A stretch of DNA of 9,336 nt from Myxococcota bacterium (GTDB lineage: Bacteria; Myxococcota; UBA4151), in the NCBI GenBank assembly GCA_028823075.1, contig JAPKCE010000056.1, positions 1 to 9,336 on the forward strand, given 5' to 3'. This document shows positions 1 through 7,617 of this stretch, one piece after another (positions within the stretch are counted from its first letter, which is position 1; every line of letters begins with the position of its first letter). A model generated the notes under the pieces. It had not been told where the DNA came from. It saw nothing but the letters and a program-made list of their open reading frames with translations, and made no database searches. The translations under genes and the position numbers were made by a program.

Positions 1-828
1 CACCGGGGGGGGCACGCTAAACAACAATTCGTAATCCTCACCGCCATACAAGACGAAATCCAAGGGCCGTCGATTCAACATCTCACCGATGCGTCTATTT
101 CGCGGGTCCCCCGGGAGGCTAGAGATGTTGATGATAGCACCACATTTCGAGGCTGTGCAGAGCCGAGAAAGATCGATCACCAAGCCGTCGCTAATATCGA
201 TCCCGGCACTAGCAATAGCCATACGAGCAAGGGCAGAACCCAGCAATAAGCGAGGCTTTGGGCGACGAAAGGCTTGGCTCAGGTGACTGCGCTCGGGACC
301 GCTTTTTTGTTGTAGCAACGCCAGGCCGGCTGCCGCTGCGCCGAGCGTGCCACTAACCCACAATCCATCGCCCGGACGCGCCCCCTGACGACGCATGACG
401 CGCCCTTTCGTCGGGCTGCCCATGACGGTCAACGTCATGCCCTGAACGGCTGCGCGCGTAAGGTCTCCGCCGATGAGGTCTATTTTATAATGTTGGGCGA
501 GGCGGCCAAGCTCAGCACCAAAATCAGCAATCCATGCCTCACTTTCATCACCGCATAAGGTGAGGGCGAGGGTATAGAAGCGGGGTAAGGCGCCCATCGC
601 CGCGAGATCGCTCAAAGCGCCGGCGAGACAGCGGGCCGCAATATCCTGAGCTGACAACCATCGGCGCTCGTAATGGCTGCCTTCCCAATAGCTATCGGTA
701 CTGATCACCAAGCCGCCGCTTATGCCGCGTATGAGCGCTCCATCATCACCCGGACCCATCTCCGTCTGCGAATCGCGATGCAGACGAGCTGCAGAGATTA
801 AAGTCTTGAGCAGTTCGGCCTCGGCCAT
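1..828 (-). CDS. thiL: Thiamine-monophosphate kinase ThiL, C-terminus cut by window edge
   Basis: ThiL phosphorylates thiamine monophosphate to thiamine diphosphate with ATP, the last step of cofactor synthesis in the cytoplasm. The 276 residues visible carry the family motifs in order: GPGDDGA (25-31), the STDSYWEGSHY stretch (43-53, usually TDTLVEGVHF), LSDLAAMGA (72-80), GGDLTR (120-125), GIDISDGLVIDL (209-220) and YGGEDYELLF (261-270). These Asp-rich motifs bind Mg2+, ATP and substrate in the PurM/ThiL fold. Family members are usually about 320-340 residues, so roughly 50 are missing beyond the left edge. The ATG at 828 is chosen because it lies 3 bp after the lon stop and gives the expected distance to the first motif. 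No clear Shine-Dalgarno precedes it, so translation is probably coupled to lon. The substitutions S-Y-W in the second motif are unusual, but the rest is standard. Identification is firm. Confidence 0.94.
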   Translation of the reverse strand, partial: MAEAELLKTLISAARLHRDSQTEMGPGDDGALIRGISGGLVISTDSYWEGSHYERRWLSAQDIAARCLAGALSDLAAMGALPRFYTLALTLCGDESEAWIADFGAELGRLAQHYKIDLIGGDLTRAAVQGMTLTVMGSPTKGRVMRRQGARPGDGLWVSGTLGAAAAGLALLQQKSGPERSHLSQAFRRPKPRLLLGSALARMAIASAGIDISDGLVIDLSRLCTASKCGAIINISSLPGDPRNRRIGEMLNRRPLDFVLYGGEDYELLFSVPPPV

Positions 829-831
829 GGG

Positions 832-3162
832 TTAATCGCCAAAGGCATAACCGAAGACTTGGCGCACATCTTCGCAGGGGTGGATTATCAATTTGCGTCG
901 TACCTCTTTCGGCAACTCAGCAATATCAACAGCATTCCCACCTGGAATGAGCACCGTATCAATGCCTAAACGCAAGGCCGCTAAACACTTTTCCTTAAGG
1001 CCGCCGATGGTCATTACGCGGCCGCGCAGGGTGATTTCGCCGGTCATCGCCAAGCGAGCGCGCACAGGGCGGTTGGTCAACAAACTCAAAATCGCCGTCG
1101 CCATGGTCACGCCGGCGGAAGGGCCGTCCTTAGGGATGGCGCCGGCCGGAACGTGAATATGCAAGTCTTTCTCTTCCAGAGCCGCCTCATCGAGGCCGAA
1201 CTCGTCGGCGTGGCTGCGCAAGAAGGTCAGCGCCGCGCGCACTGACTCTTTCATCACATCGCCAAGTTGCCCCGTCAGAATGAGGTTGCCTTTGCCTTTC
1301 ATCATACTCGCTTCCACGACCAACACCTCACCGCCAACGCTGGTCCAAGCTAAGCCGTTGCAGCAGCCGATGGAGTCACCAGCCAAATCCGGATCGGATT
1401 TAAAGCGCGCCGGGCCAAGATAACGATTCAAGGCTTTTGGCGAAATCTTGGCGCTGGTAACCTTTTTCGAGACAATCCGCCGCGCGACTTTGCGGCAGAC
1501 GGTACCGACTTGGCGTTCCAGATTACGCACGCCAGCTTCTCGCGTATAACCCTCGATGAGCGCACTAATTGCCGGGTTTGAAAACTGAATTTCATGCTCG
1601 TCCAGACCGTTTTGCTCAGCCTGTCTATCGACGATATAGCGTCGGCAAATCTGCAGTTTTTCGTTCGCCGTATAACCGGCCAAACGGATCATCTCGAGGC
1701 GGTCGAGCAAGGGTCTAGGTATCGTGTCGGTAAGGTTAGCGTTGGCCAAAAACAGAACCTGGCTTAGATCGAAAGGAAGGTTAATATAATGATCGCGAAA
1801 GGCGTTATTCTGCTCCGGGTCGAGCACCTCGAGCAAGGCAGCTGCCGGGTCACCGCGAAAGTCAGAACCAACCTTATCGAGTTCATCGAGCATAATCACC
1901 GGGTTCATCGTTCCGGCTTGTTTGATCGCTTGAATAATACGGCCGGGCATGGCGCCAACGTAAGTTCGGCGATGGCCGCGGATTTCTGCCTCATCGCGCA
2001 TGCCACCTAGCGAGATGCGCTGGAAACGACGGCCTAAAGCACGAGCGATCGATTTACCAATCGAAGTTTTTCCCACACCCGGAGGCCCCACCAAGCAGAG
2101 AATTGGCCCTTTTAAATCTGGGTTTTTCTGACGCACGCTGAGGTATTCAAGGATGCGCTCTTTAACATCATCGAGCCCATAATGGTCGGCATCGAGAATG
2201 GCTTCGGATTCAGCTAAGTCGAGCTTATCGTCGGAATGCTCATTCCACGGCAATTCGCAGACCCAATCCAAATAGGAACGCAAGTTAGCCGCCTCGGTGC
2301 TCTCGGCGTTGAGCCCTTCCAAGCGGCGGATCTGCTTAAGCACCTCGAGCGCTGGCTCTTCTGGAAGGTCGAGCATATCGACGCGGTCGCGCAACTCCTG
2401 AATCGGATCATCTTCCTCTTGATCGCCAAGCTCTCGGCGAATCTGGCGCATCTGCTCGCGCAGGTAATACTCGCGTTGATTGCGGCTCATCTGGCTGCGC
2501 GTGGCCTGCTCGATACGATCTTTCGTCTGACGCTTGTGCAACTGAAGATCGAGCAGTTTATGCACCATCTTAAGACGTTCGACGGGGTCGATAACCTCGA
2601 GAATTTCTTGCGCCTGAGAAGATTCGAGCGACAGATGAGCAGCGGTCAAGTCGGCCAAGCGCCCCGGGTCTTGAACCCCCTTAAGCACCATGATGGTGTC
2701 GGTGCCGGGTCCTTGTAAATCGGCTGCGAAAAGGTCGAGCTTTTCGCGCATTGAGTCGATGACCTGCTGACATTCTTCCGAAATTTCAGGCGGCTCAATA
2801 TCCTCAATCTCTTCAAAAGTGACGCGCATACAAGGGTCATTACTGCAGGTCTTTATGCGCTTACCCTTCATCAGTCCTTGCACCAGAACTTTCATCCCGC
2901 CGTCGCCAACGCGGTGCATACGCATCACCATGGCAATGCAACCGACCACCGGAAGATCTTCATCCTCTGGGTCTTCGACGCTGGGGTCTTTTTGGGTCAA
3001 TAAAAAGATCAACCTTCCGTGACCGAGGCTCTCCTCGATGGCGCGAATACTCTTGGTCCGCCCCACCCGAATAGGTGCGATCATAAAAGGGAAAACAACG
3101 AGGTCGCGCAGCGCGAGAACGGGAAGTTCTGCGGGGATCTCAATGCCCGTTTGGTCACTCAT
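832..3162 (-). CDS. lon: ATP-dependent serine protease Lon (La), 776 aa
   Basis: Lon is a cytoplasmic hexameric AAA+ protease that unfolds and degrades damaged or regulatory proteins. Domains in order: an N-terminal LON substrate-binding domain (about 10-205, opening LPVLALRDLVVFPFM), a helical, partly coiled-coil linker (about 206-300), the AAA+ module and the serine-lysine protease domain (about 590-776). In the AAA+ module Walker A is GPPGVGKT (359-366), Walker B is MLDELDK (424-430), an Asn-containing sensor 1 region lies near 471-476, and a sensor-2-like GVRNLER lies at 544-550. The protease dyad is Ser682 in KDGPSAG and Lys725 in GGLKEK, 43 residues apart as in E. coli Lon (S679/K722). 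Length is normal and all catalytic residues are present. The ATG at 3162 is preferred over an in-frame GTG at 3171, because that GTG lies inside the AGGTGG ribosome-binding site. The gene is followed after 3 bp by thiL and preceded after 70 bp by the cyclase/STAND gene, all on one strand. No heat-shock promoter is evident upstream. Confidence 0.97.
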   Translation of the reverse strand: MSDQTGIEIPAELPVLALRDLVVFPFMIAPIRVGRTKSIRAIEESLGHGRLIFLLTQKDPSVEDPEDEDLPVVGCIAMVMRMHRVGDGGMKVLVQGLMKGKRIKTCSNDPCMRVTFEEIEDIEPPEISEECQQVIDSMREKLDLFAADLQGPGTDTIMVLKGVQDPGRLADLTAAHLSLESSQAQEILEVIDPVERLKMVHKLLDLQLHKRQTKDRIEQATRSQMSRNQREYYLREQMRQIRRELGDQEEDDPIQELRDRVDMLDLPEEPALEVLKQIRRLEGLNAESTEAANLRSYLDWVCELPWNEHSDDKLDLAESEAILDADHYGLDDVKERILEYLSVRQKNPDLKGPILCLVGPPGVGKTSIGKSIARALGRRFQRISLGGMRDEAEIRGHRRTYVGAMPGRIIQAIKQAGTMNPVIMLDELDKVGSDFRGDPAAALLEVLDPEQNNAFRDHYINLPFDLSQVLFLANANLTDTIPRPLLDRLEMIRLAGYTANEKLQICRRYIVDRQAEQNGLDEHEIQFSNPAISALIEGYTREAGVRNLERQVGTVCRKVARRIVSKKVTSAKISPKALNRYLGPARFKSDPDLAGDSIGCCNGLAWTSVGGEVLVVEASMMKGKGNLILTGQLGDVMKESVRAALTFLRSHADEFGLDEAALEEKDLHIHVPAGAIPKDGPSAGVTMATAILSLLTNRPVRARLAMTGEITLRGRVMTIGGLKEKCLAALRLGIDTVLIPGGNAVDIAELPKEVRRKLIIHPCEDVRQVFGYAFGD

Positions 3163-3232
3163 GCGGTCCACCTATGCTTAGTCTATGGCCGACCTAGCAC
3201 CGGCGATACATTCTGAGAAGGTCTGGCAAGCA
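3163..3232 (-). other. Intergenic gap between cyclase/STAND gene and lon
   Basis: These 70 bp hold the lon ribosome-binding site. On the minus strand TTGCCA followed after 15 nt by TATCGC is a poor sigma-70-like match, and CATAG occurs twice 6 nt apart near the lon end. I see no rho-independent terminator (no GC stem followed by a T run), so read-through from the upstream gene into lon is possible. A separate lon promoter cannot be excluded. Confidence 0.4.
3168..3173 (-). promoter_or_regulatory. Ribosome-binding site of lon
   Basis: On the minus strand AGGTGG stands 5 nt before the ATG at 3162, one mismatch from the AGGAGG consensus. It contains the alternative GTG start at 3171, which argues that the true start is the ATG and that Lon begins MSDQTGIEIP. 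Confidence 0.65.
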
Positions 3233-6200
3233 TCAACAATCATCGCTCGTAAGCCCGGGAGGCAAAGTATCTCGAGGCGCCTCCTCGGGCTTCAACTGCT
3301 GCGCTAAATCGTCGGGAATATTGGGTAACTTGCTCAAACACCGGTCGAGCAGCTTTAGGCAAAGCCGCGCATCGCAAGAACGCTGTATCGGCGAGGGTAA
3401 ACCTTCGGGAAACTGTTCGGATTCGGGCGTTGGCGTTTGAGCGTAATTGCGCCTAGCGATGGCGATACTAAGATGCCGCGCGAAGGACTGTTCGTCGCCG
3501 GCCTTGTACGCCGCCTGAGCTAAGCTGACAGCGGCTACACCAACCAGCACTTTCAAACTGTCCAGGTGGTTGCGGTTACCTGATTCGCGCATCAAATAGC
3601 GCGCCAAACGGAACTGCTCACGCGCTTCACCGATGCGCCCACGTTGCGCTAACATGGCGCCGTAGTAAGCGTGGGTAAATGCCAAGTGCTTCGGGCTGGA
3701 GAGTTGACTCATGAGGCCTGCGGCGGCGCGAAAGCGCAAGAAAGCAGCCTCCTCTTCGCTCTCAAGCCAATGCGCCACACCATGCCAACATTCAGACATC
3801 ACTTGAGCAACCAAATCACCGGAGACCACGGCGTGTTTTAGCACCTCACTAAAACGCTTTTTAGCGCGACCAGCCAACCCCTCATCAAGCTCGACCATGC
3901 CGATCAAGGCGATCACCGTAGAACTGTAGCTGTGATCTCCATGTTCCTCGAAGGTGCTCAAGGCCTGAGCATAGAAATGATGAGCGCGACGCAGGTCGCC
4001 GCGCTCTGCGCTGATGGTCCCTAAGTTAAGCTGAGCGGTGGCAGCACCCAAGGCCTGTTGGCGCGACAGGGCTAACTCGAGGGCTTCTAAAAACAAGGTC
4101 TCGGCTTCGGAAAAGCGAGCCTGATCATGCTCTAGGCCCGCCAAATTGTTGAGCATAGCGCCGCGCGTCGGATCATCACCGCAACGCCGCGCACAAGCTA
4201 GGGCTTGTTGATACGATTGGCGAGCTGCGCTGATATCACCGCGGTTGCGTTGCAGCAGACCAAGGGTGCCAAGCACGCGCCCTTCAAGCTGAGGGTCTCC
4301 CGCTTCTTTCGCTGTTTTGAGAGCGCTGCCCAAGGTAACTAGAGCGGCTCTAATCTCACCGCTGTCCGCCTCGCACTCAGCCCGGGCGCGCAAGAGCAAA
4401 CCGCGCAGGCCAGGCGACATTTCGGCGAAGGAATCATCGATGGCTTGGATCAGGGGCAGGCGAGCGCTTAAAGGCCCACTGACCTTGAGCAAAGAGACCT
4501 GCGCCAGAGTAGCATGACCGCGCTGTTCGGCGGTAGCACCTGGCGAAGCGATGAGCGCCTGAAGATTTTGTCGTTCATCGATTAAATGACGACGCATTTG
4601 TACGCCGTCTTGGCGGTAAAGCCCCTGAGTCCAGACCTCAGCTTGCGCAGAAAAGTGCGCGGTATGGCGCCCAAGACAAACCTCGCTCTGCCCACTTTTT
4701 TTCAGCGCTTCGGCGGCAAACAAACGGATGCTCTCAAACATAAAGAACCGCAGGTCACTTTGGTCGACACCGCTGGCTTGAGTTAAAATGAAACTTTTAT
4801 CGGCAAGGCTCTCGAGAAGGTCCATCACCCATGGTCCCTGCTCATCGACCGGCACAATAACCTGCTCGGCCGATTCCAGACTAAACCCACCACGAAAAAC
4901 TGACGCTTGAGCCAAAGCTTCTTGCTCAAAAGGGCCAATTAACTCCCAGGACCACTCGATGGCTGCGCGCAGGCTACGCTGCCGCTTTGGCACATCGACG
5001 TCGCTGTTTGTAAGCAGGTCCAGCCGTTTTTGCAGTTGGCCACTGAGCGATTTAGCGCTCATGCGATGCACCTGTGCTGCTGCCAACTCAATCGCCAGCG
5101 GCACATGATCCAAAGCAGCAACGATATCGGCCACCGCGGCACGCTCAACGAGCGAGGGTTGATACGAACCGCGCACCTCTCGAGCCCGCGCCTCGAACAG
5201 TTCAACAGCTTCTCGCTTGGCCAAAGGCGGTAACTCATGAACGCTTTCAACGCTTAGGCGTAAGCGCTCCTGGCTCGTTGCAAGGATGTTCAGCTCAATG
5301 GCAGCATTGAGCCAAACCTCAACCGCATTGGCCGCATCTTCGATGATCTGTTCGAGGTTATCGACGATCAGCAACGCTTTGTCTTTGGCTGCTAAGGCTG
5401 CGCCTATCTGATTCAACAGCTCCGAATCGCTGCTTCCGCTAGTCAAAGGTATGGATAGTGTATGACCAACCTGGGTAGCCAGTTCACTAAGGCTTTTCGC
5501 GTCCACGAGATCACAAAACCAAACACCACCAGGATAGTCTTGAAGACGTAAAGCTCCGAAACGTTGTGCCAAACGCGTTTTACCCAGGCCCGACGCCCCC
5601 ATCACCGTGACCAGGCGGTGGCCTTGACCAAAGGAGGCCTCAATCGCCTCAATCGCCTCGGCGCGACCGATAAAGCGATCCCCGCGATCGCTTAGGTTTG
5701 TGCGGATTGCGTCGAGGGTCAGTGGCGGCGGAAAACGCCGGCCGCTGAGCCCTGGGGGTAAAACGGAGTAAATATGAACCCGACCCTCTAGGCCGCGCAG
5801 GCGATGCGAACCGAGATCGTCAAACCCGTCTTTGTCCGTATCCTCACATTCCGCCCATACGCTTCTGCTAAACAGCACTTGGCCTTCATGAGCAGCGGCG
5901 GCGATGCGCGCAGCACGATTCGTCACCGGACCAAAGTAATCCATGCGTCCAGTGGTCGGGTCGATGCGACAATCCGGCTCGCCGCTGTGCAAACCCATGG
6001 TCACTCGAAGGCCCGCATAAATAAGATGGCCATCGTCGCTTCGTACCTCGCCAGCAACGTCATGGTCGAGCAACGCTGACGACCAGGGTGCGACCAATAA
6101 ACGCATCTGCGCGTCGCAGCACCAAGCCAACGCATCGCTGGCTTGGTCAAAGGCGAGCATGAAGGAGCCCCCTTCGGATTTGACCTCATAACCTCTATGC

Positions 6201-6337
6201 TTGCGCAAACATTCGCGCATCACCTTATCATGCAGCGTCAAAGCTTCGCGCATCAAGACGCCAAGCTCGGACCACAACACGTTGGAGGCGCGCAGGTCGG
6301 TAAACACAAGGGTAACGTTTCCTGTTGGCGGAAGCAT
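3233..6337 (-). CDS. Class III cyclase-like / STAND ATPase / TPR signalling protein, 1034 aa, probable pseudocyclase
   Basis: A multidomain cytoplasmic signalling protein; no signal peptide or membrane segment is seen. Residues about 6-195 form a class III adenylate/guanylate cyclase-like domain. It has the first metal Asp (D14 in FTDLRASN), an adenine-contacting-type Lys (K53 in YEVKSEGG), and D133, N140 and R144 in MDYFGPVTNRAARI with the canonical 7- and 4-residue spacing. The second metal Asp, normally in GDGF or GDSF, is Gly57, and the first motif has A17 and N19 for the usual Gly and Thr, so catalysis is doubtful. Residues about 220-510 are a STAND/NB-ARC-type ATPase: Walker A GASGLGKT (247-254), Walker B LLIVDN (322-327), and HVPLAIELAA (411-420) matching the GLPLAIEL motif. 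A helical region (about 450-545) resembles that of AfsR/MalT-type ATPases. About seven TPR-like repeats of roughly 40 residues follow (643-920), then a Pro-rich tail. No DNA-binding or other effector domain is evident at the C-terminus. The start is supported by the PPTGNVTLVFTD opening typical of this family, although there is no good Shine-Dalgarno. Input signal and partner are unknown. Confidence 0.9.
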   Translation of the reverse strand: MLPPTGNVTLVFTDLRASNVLWSELGVLMREALTLHDKVMRECLRKHRGYEVKSEGGSFMLAFDQASDALAWCCDAQMRLLVAPWSSALLDHDVAGEVRSDDGHLIYAGLRVTMGLHSGEPDCRIDPTTGRMDYFGPVTNRAARIAAAAHEGQVLFSRSVWAECEDTDKDGFDDLGSHRLRGLEGRVHIYSVLPPGLSGRRFPPPLTLDAIRTNLSDRGDRFIGRAEAIEAIEASFGQGHRLVTVMGASGLGKTRLAQRFGALRLQDYPGGVWFCDLVDAKSLSELATQVGHTLSIPLTSGSSDSELLNQIGAALAAKDKALLIVDNLEQIIEDAANAVEVWLNAAIELNILATSQERLRLSVESVHELPPLAKREAVELFEARAREVRGSYQPSLVERAAVADIVAALDHVPLAIELAAAQVHRMSAKSLSGQLQKRLDLLTNSDVDVPKRQRSLRAAIEWSWELIGPFEQEALAQASVFRGGFSLESAEQVIVPVDEQGPWVMDLLESLADKSFILTQASGVDQSDLRFFMFESIRLFAAEALKKSGQSEVCLGRHTAHFSAQAEVWTQGLYRQDGVQMRRHLIDERQNLQALIASPGATAEQRGHATLAQVSLLKVSGPLSARLPLIQAIDDSFAEMSPGLRGLLLRARAECEADSGEIRAALVTLGSALKTAKEAGDPQLEGRVLGTLGLLQRNRGDISAARQSYQQALACARRCGDDPTRGAMLNNLAGLEHDQARFSEAETLFLEALELALSRQQALGAATAQLNLGTISAERGDLRRAHHFYAQALSTFEEHGDHSYSSTVIALIGMVELDEGLAGRAKKRFSEVLKHAVVSGDLVAQVMSECWHGVAHWLESEEEAAFLRFRAAAGLMSQLSSPKHLAFTHAYYGAMLAQRGRIGEAREQFRLARYLMRESGNRNHLDSLKVLVGVAAVSLAQAAYKAGDEQSFARHLSIAIARRNYAQTPTPESEQFPEGLPSPIQRSCDARLCLKLLDRCLSKLPNIPDDLAQQLKPEEAPRDTLPPGLTSDDC

Positions 6338-6413
6338 GGTGTAACCCGTCGTTATAAAGAAGGCGTTGACGTTGTGTCGCCCTTCGTTCGCGCTCTGTCA
6401 AAGGTCATAAAAA
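6338..6413. other. Divergent intergenic region between cyclase/STAND gene and hemW
   Basis: All six genes are transcribed away from this 76 bp segment, so it should carry promoters in both directions. On the minus strand a TATAAC hexamer lies close to the cyclase/STAND start. On the plus strand AAAGG (6400-6404) lies 9 nt before the hemW ATG and is a plausible ribosome-binding site. TTGACG at 6366-6371 (plus) and TTGACA at 6396-6401 (minus) look like -35 boxes, but neither has a good -10 at 16-18 nt. I found no convincing long palindromic operator; only a 4 bp GGCG/CGCC pair flanks 6366-6377. Confidence 0.5.
6351..6380 (-). promoter_or_regulatory. Candidate sigma-70-type promoter for the cyclase/STAND-lon-thiL arm
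   Basis: Reading the minus strand, GCGACA (6380-6375, 4 of 6 to TTGACA) and TATAAC (6356-6351, 5 of 6 to TATAAT) are separated by 18 nt. Transcription would begin near 6344, only about 7 nt before the ATG at 6337. The message would then be nearly leaderless, which fits the absence of a Shine-Dalgarno. This is a pattern match only. Confidence 0.3.
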
Positions 6414-7553
6414 ATGCAGGTTTACATCCATTACCCGTACTGCGCGACGCTCTGCCCCTACTGTGATTTTTTCTCGACAACTGCCGACGAGGACCCGGGC
6501 TATCAAGCCAGCGCTCGCAAAGAGTTGGCCATCTGGAGTCGATTTTTAGAGGGCCCGGTAACGAGCATCTATTTCGGTGGCGGCACGCCCGGCCGCATGG
6601 CCCCCAGCTTATGCGCTGCTCTGATCGCTGACGTCGACAAGCGTTTCGGCCTTAGCTCGAGCGCTGAGATCACCCTCGAAACCAATCCCGACGATGTCAC
6701 CGAGCAAGGCATTCGGGACTTTCTAGCAGCCGGCGTTAACCGGCTGAGCATGGGCGTTCAAAGTTTAGATGATGAGGAACTGAAGATGCTCGGACGACGG
6801 CACGATTCAGCCTCGGCCATAGCTGCTGTGGCCGCAGCTCGCGCCGCCGGTGTTGAAAACCTGAGCCTCGATCTCATTTTTGGTCTGCCGAACCAGAGCG
6901 AAAGCGGACTCAAGACCATGCTCGAACGTTTCTTCGCTCTGCAAGTAGAGCATGTCTCCCTATATGGTCTAACCATCGAAGAAGGCACACAATTTGGTGT
7001 CGATTTAGCCGCCGGGCGGTTTACCGAACTCGAGCGAGCGAGCTGGTTGCGCATGTACGATCTCGTTGCAGACGCAGCCTCATCCCACGGCCTCGAGCGC
7101 TACGAGATCAGTAACTTTGCGCGGCCGGGACGTTGCAGTCGCCATAACCGAAGCTATTGGCGTGACGGAAACTTTGTAGCGATCGGGCCCGGCGCTCACG
7201 GCCAGCGCCGCTTAAAAAACGGTGGCCTACAACGGCGCTTTAACCCACGCAGCGTCAAAGGTTGGCGAGCCGCTGTGGAAAGCTGGGACAAGGCCGGTGA
7301 ATTTGCGCCTCATGAAGAGCTCAGTCCGGAGTCCTGGCTACGCGAGGCTTGTATGGTCGGCCTGCGCGACCTACGCTTAGGTATCGACCCACAAGGTTGG
7401 GCGCGCAGTTTTAACCTTGCGGATGAAACATTAATGGCTACCGTGAAGCGGCTGGTCGAATGCGGCGATTTGAGCGCAGTAGCGCCGCATCGGTTACTCA
7501 GCAAAGCGATGCACCGTGTGGACGCGGTGGCGGCCGAGTTGCTGAATGCCTAA
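6414..7553 (+). CDS. hemW: HemW-type radical SAM haem chaperone, 379 aa
   Basis: HemW is a radical-SAM-family protein with a [4Fe-4S] cluster that binds haem and is thought to deliver it to acceptor proteins; it is often misannotated as coproporphyrinogen III dehydrogenase. The cluster motif CxxxCxxC is C10, C14 and C17 in YPYCATLCPYCDFF. Asp follows C17, without the further CxC cysteine typical of true HemN. Other family motifs are GGGTPG (55-60), ETNPDD (89-94), NRLSMGVQS (109-117), DLIFGLP (153-159), YEISNFA (230-236), HNRSYW (244-249) and GPGAHG (258-263), followed by the HemN_C-like C-terminal part with MVGLRDLRLGID (314-325). Length matches E. coli HemW (about 378). The ATG at 6414 puts the cysteine motif at the usual distance from the N-terminus and is preceded by AAAGG. 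It is followed after 64 bp by grpE on the same strand. Confidence 0.95.
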   Translation: MQVYIHYPYCATLCPYCDFFSTTADEDPGYQASARKELAIWSRFLEGPVTSIYFGGGTPGRMAPSLCAALIADVDKRFGLSSSAEITLETNPDDVTEQGIRDFLAAGVNRLSMGVQSLDDEELKMLGRRHDSASAIAAVAAARAAGVENLSLDLIFGLPNQSESGLKTMLERFFALQVEHVSLYGLTIEEGTQFGVDLAAGRFTELERASWLRMYDLVADAASSHGLERYEISNFARPGRCSRHNRSYWRDGNFVAIGPGAHGQRRLKNGGLQRRFNPRSVKGWRAAVESWDKAGEFAPHEELSPESWLREACMVGLRDLRLGIDPQGWARSFNLADETLMATVKRLVECGDLSAVAPHRLLSKAMHRVDAVAAELLNA

Positions 7554-7617
7554 TCATTGAGTTTTCTTCGCGCTGTATTTTACGTAAGGGGCCGACCCTC
7601 GCAGCGGAAAGGTGTCC
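7554..7617 (+). other. Intergenic gap between hemW and grpE
   Basis: This 64 bp gap holds the grpE ribosome-binding site. TTGAGT (7557-7562) resembles a -35 box, but the -10 position about 17 nt on (TTACGT) is poor. I see no CIRCE inverted repeat (TTAGCACTC/GAGTGCTAA) and no convincing sigma-32-type promoter. An AGGG/CCCT pair around 7587-7599 is too short to call a terminator. Confidence 0.4.
7606..7612 (+). promoter_or_regulatory. Ribosome-binding site of grpE
   Basis: GGAAAGG lies 5 nt before the ATG at 7618. An in-frame GTG at 7612 overlaps its last base and is therefore unlikely to be the start. Confidence 0.6.

Noticed and set aside
2236..2718. Open frame of 160 codons antisense to lon
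   Set aside because: It overlaps the conserved Lon linker region entirely, has no recognisable domain and no ribosome-binding site; a shadow of lon.
3163..3232. Rho-independent terminator between the cyclase/STAND gene and lon
   Set aside because: There is no GC-rich stem followed by a T run on the minus strand.
6396..6401. Perfect TTGACA -35 box on the minus strand
   Set aside because: At 16-18 nt downstream there are only sequences such as GACACA, which are not acceptable -10 boxes; it also overlaps the hemW ribosome-binding site region.
6143..6466. Plus-strand frame running from the cyclase 5' end into hemW
   Set aside because: It overlaps two well-supported genes out of frame and encodes nothing recognisable.
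6414..7553. Annotation as HemN coproporphyrinogen III dehydrogenase
   Set aside because: The cysteine motif is CxxxCxxC followed by Asp-Phe, without the extra cysteine of HemN, and the HNRSYW and GAHG motifs and length fit HemW.
7554..7617. CIRCE operator or sigma-32 promoter before grpE
   Set aside because: I looked for the TTAGCACTC/GAGTGCTAA inverted repeat and for a CCCCAT-type -10 and found neither.
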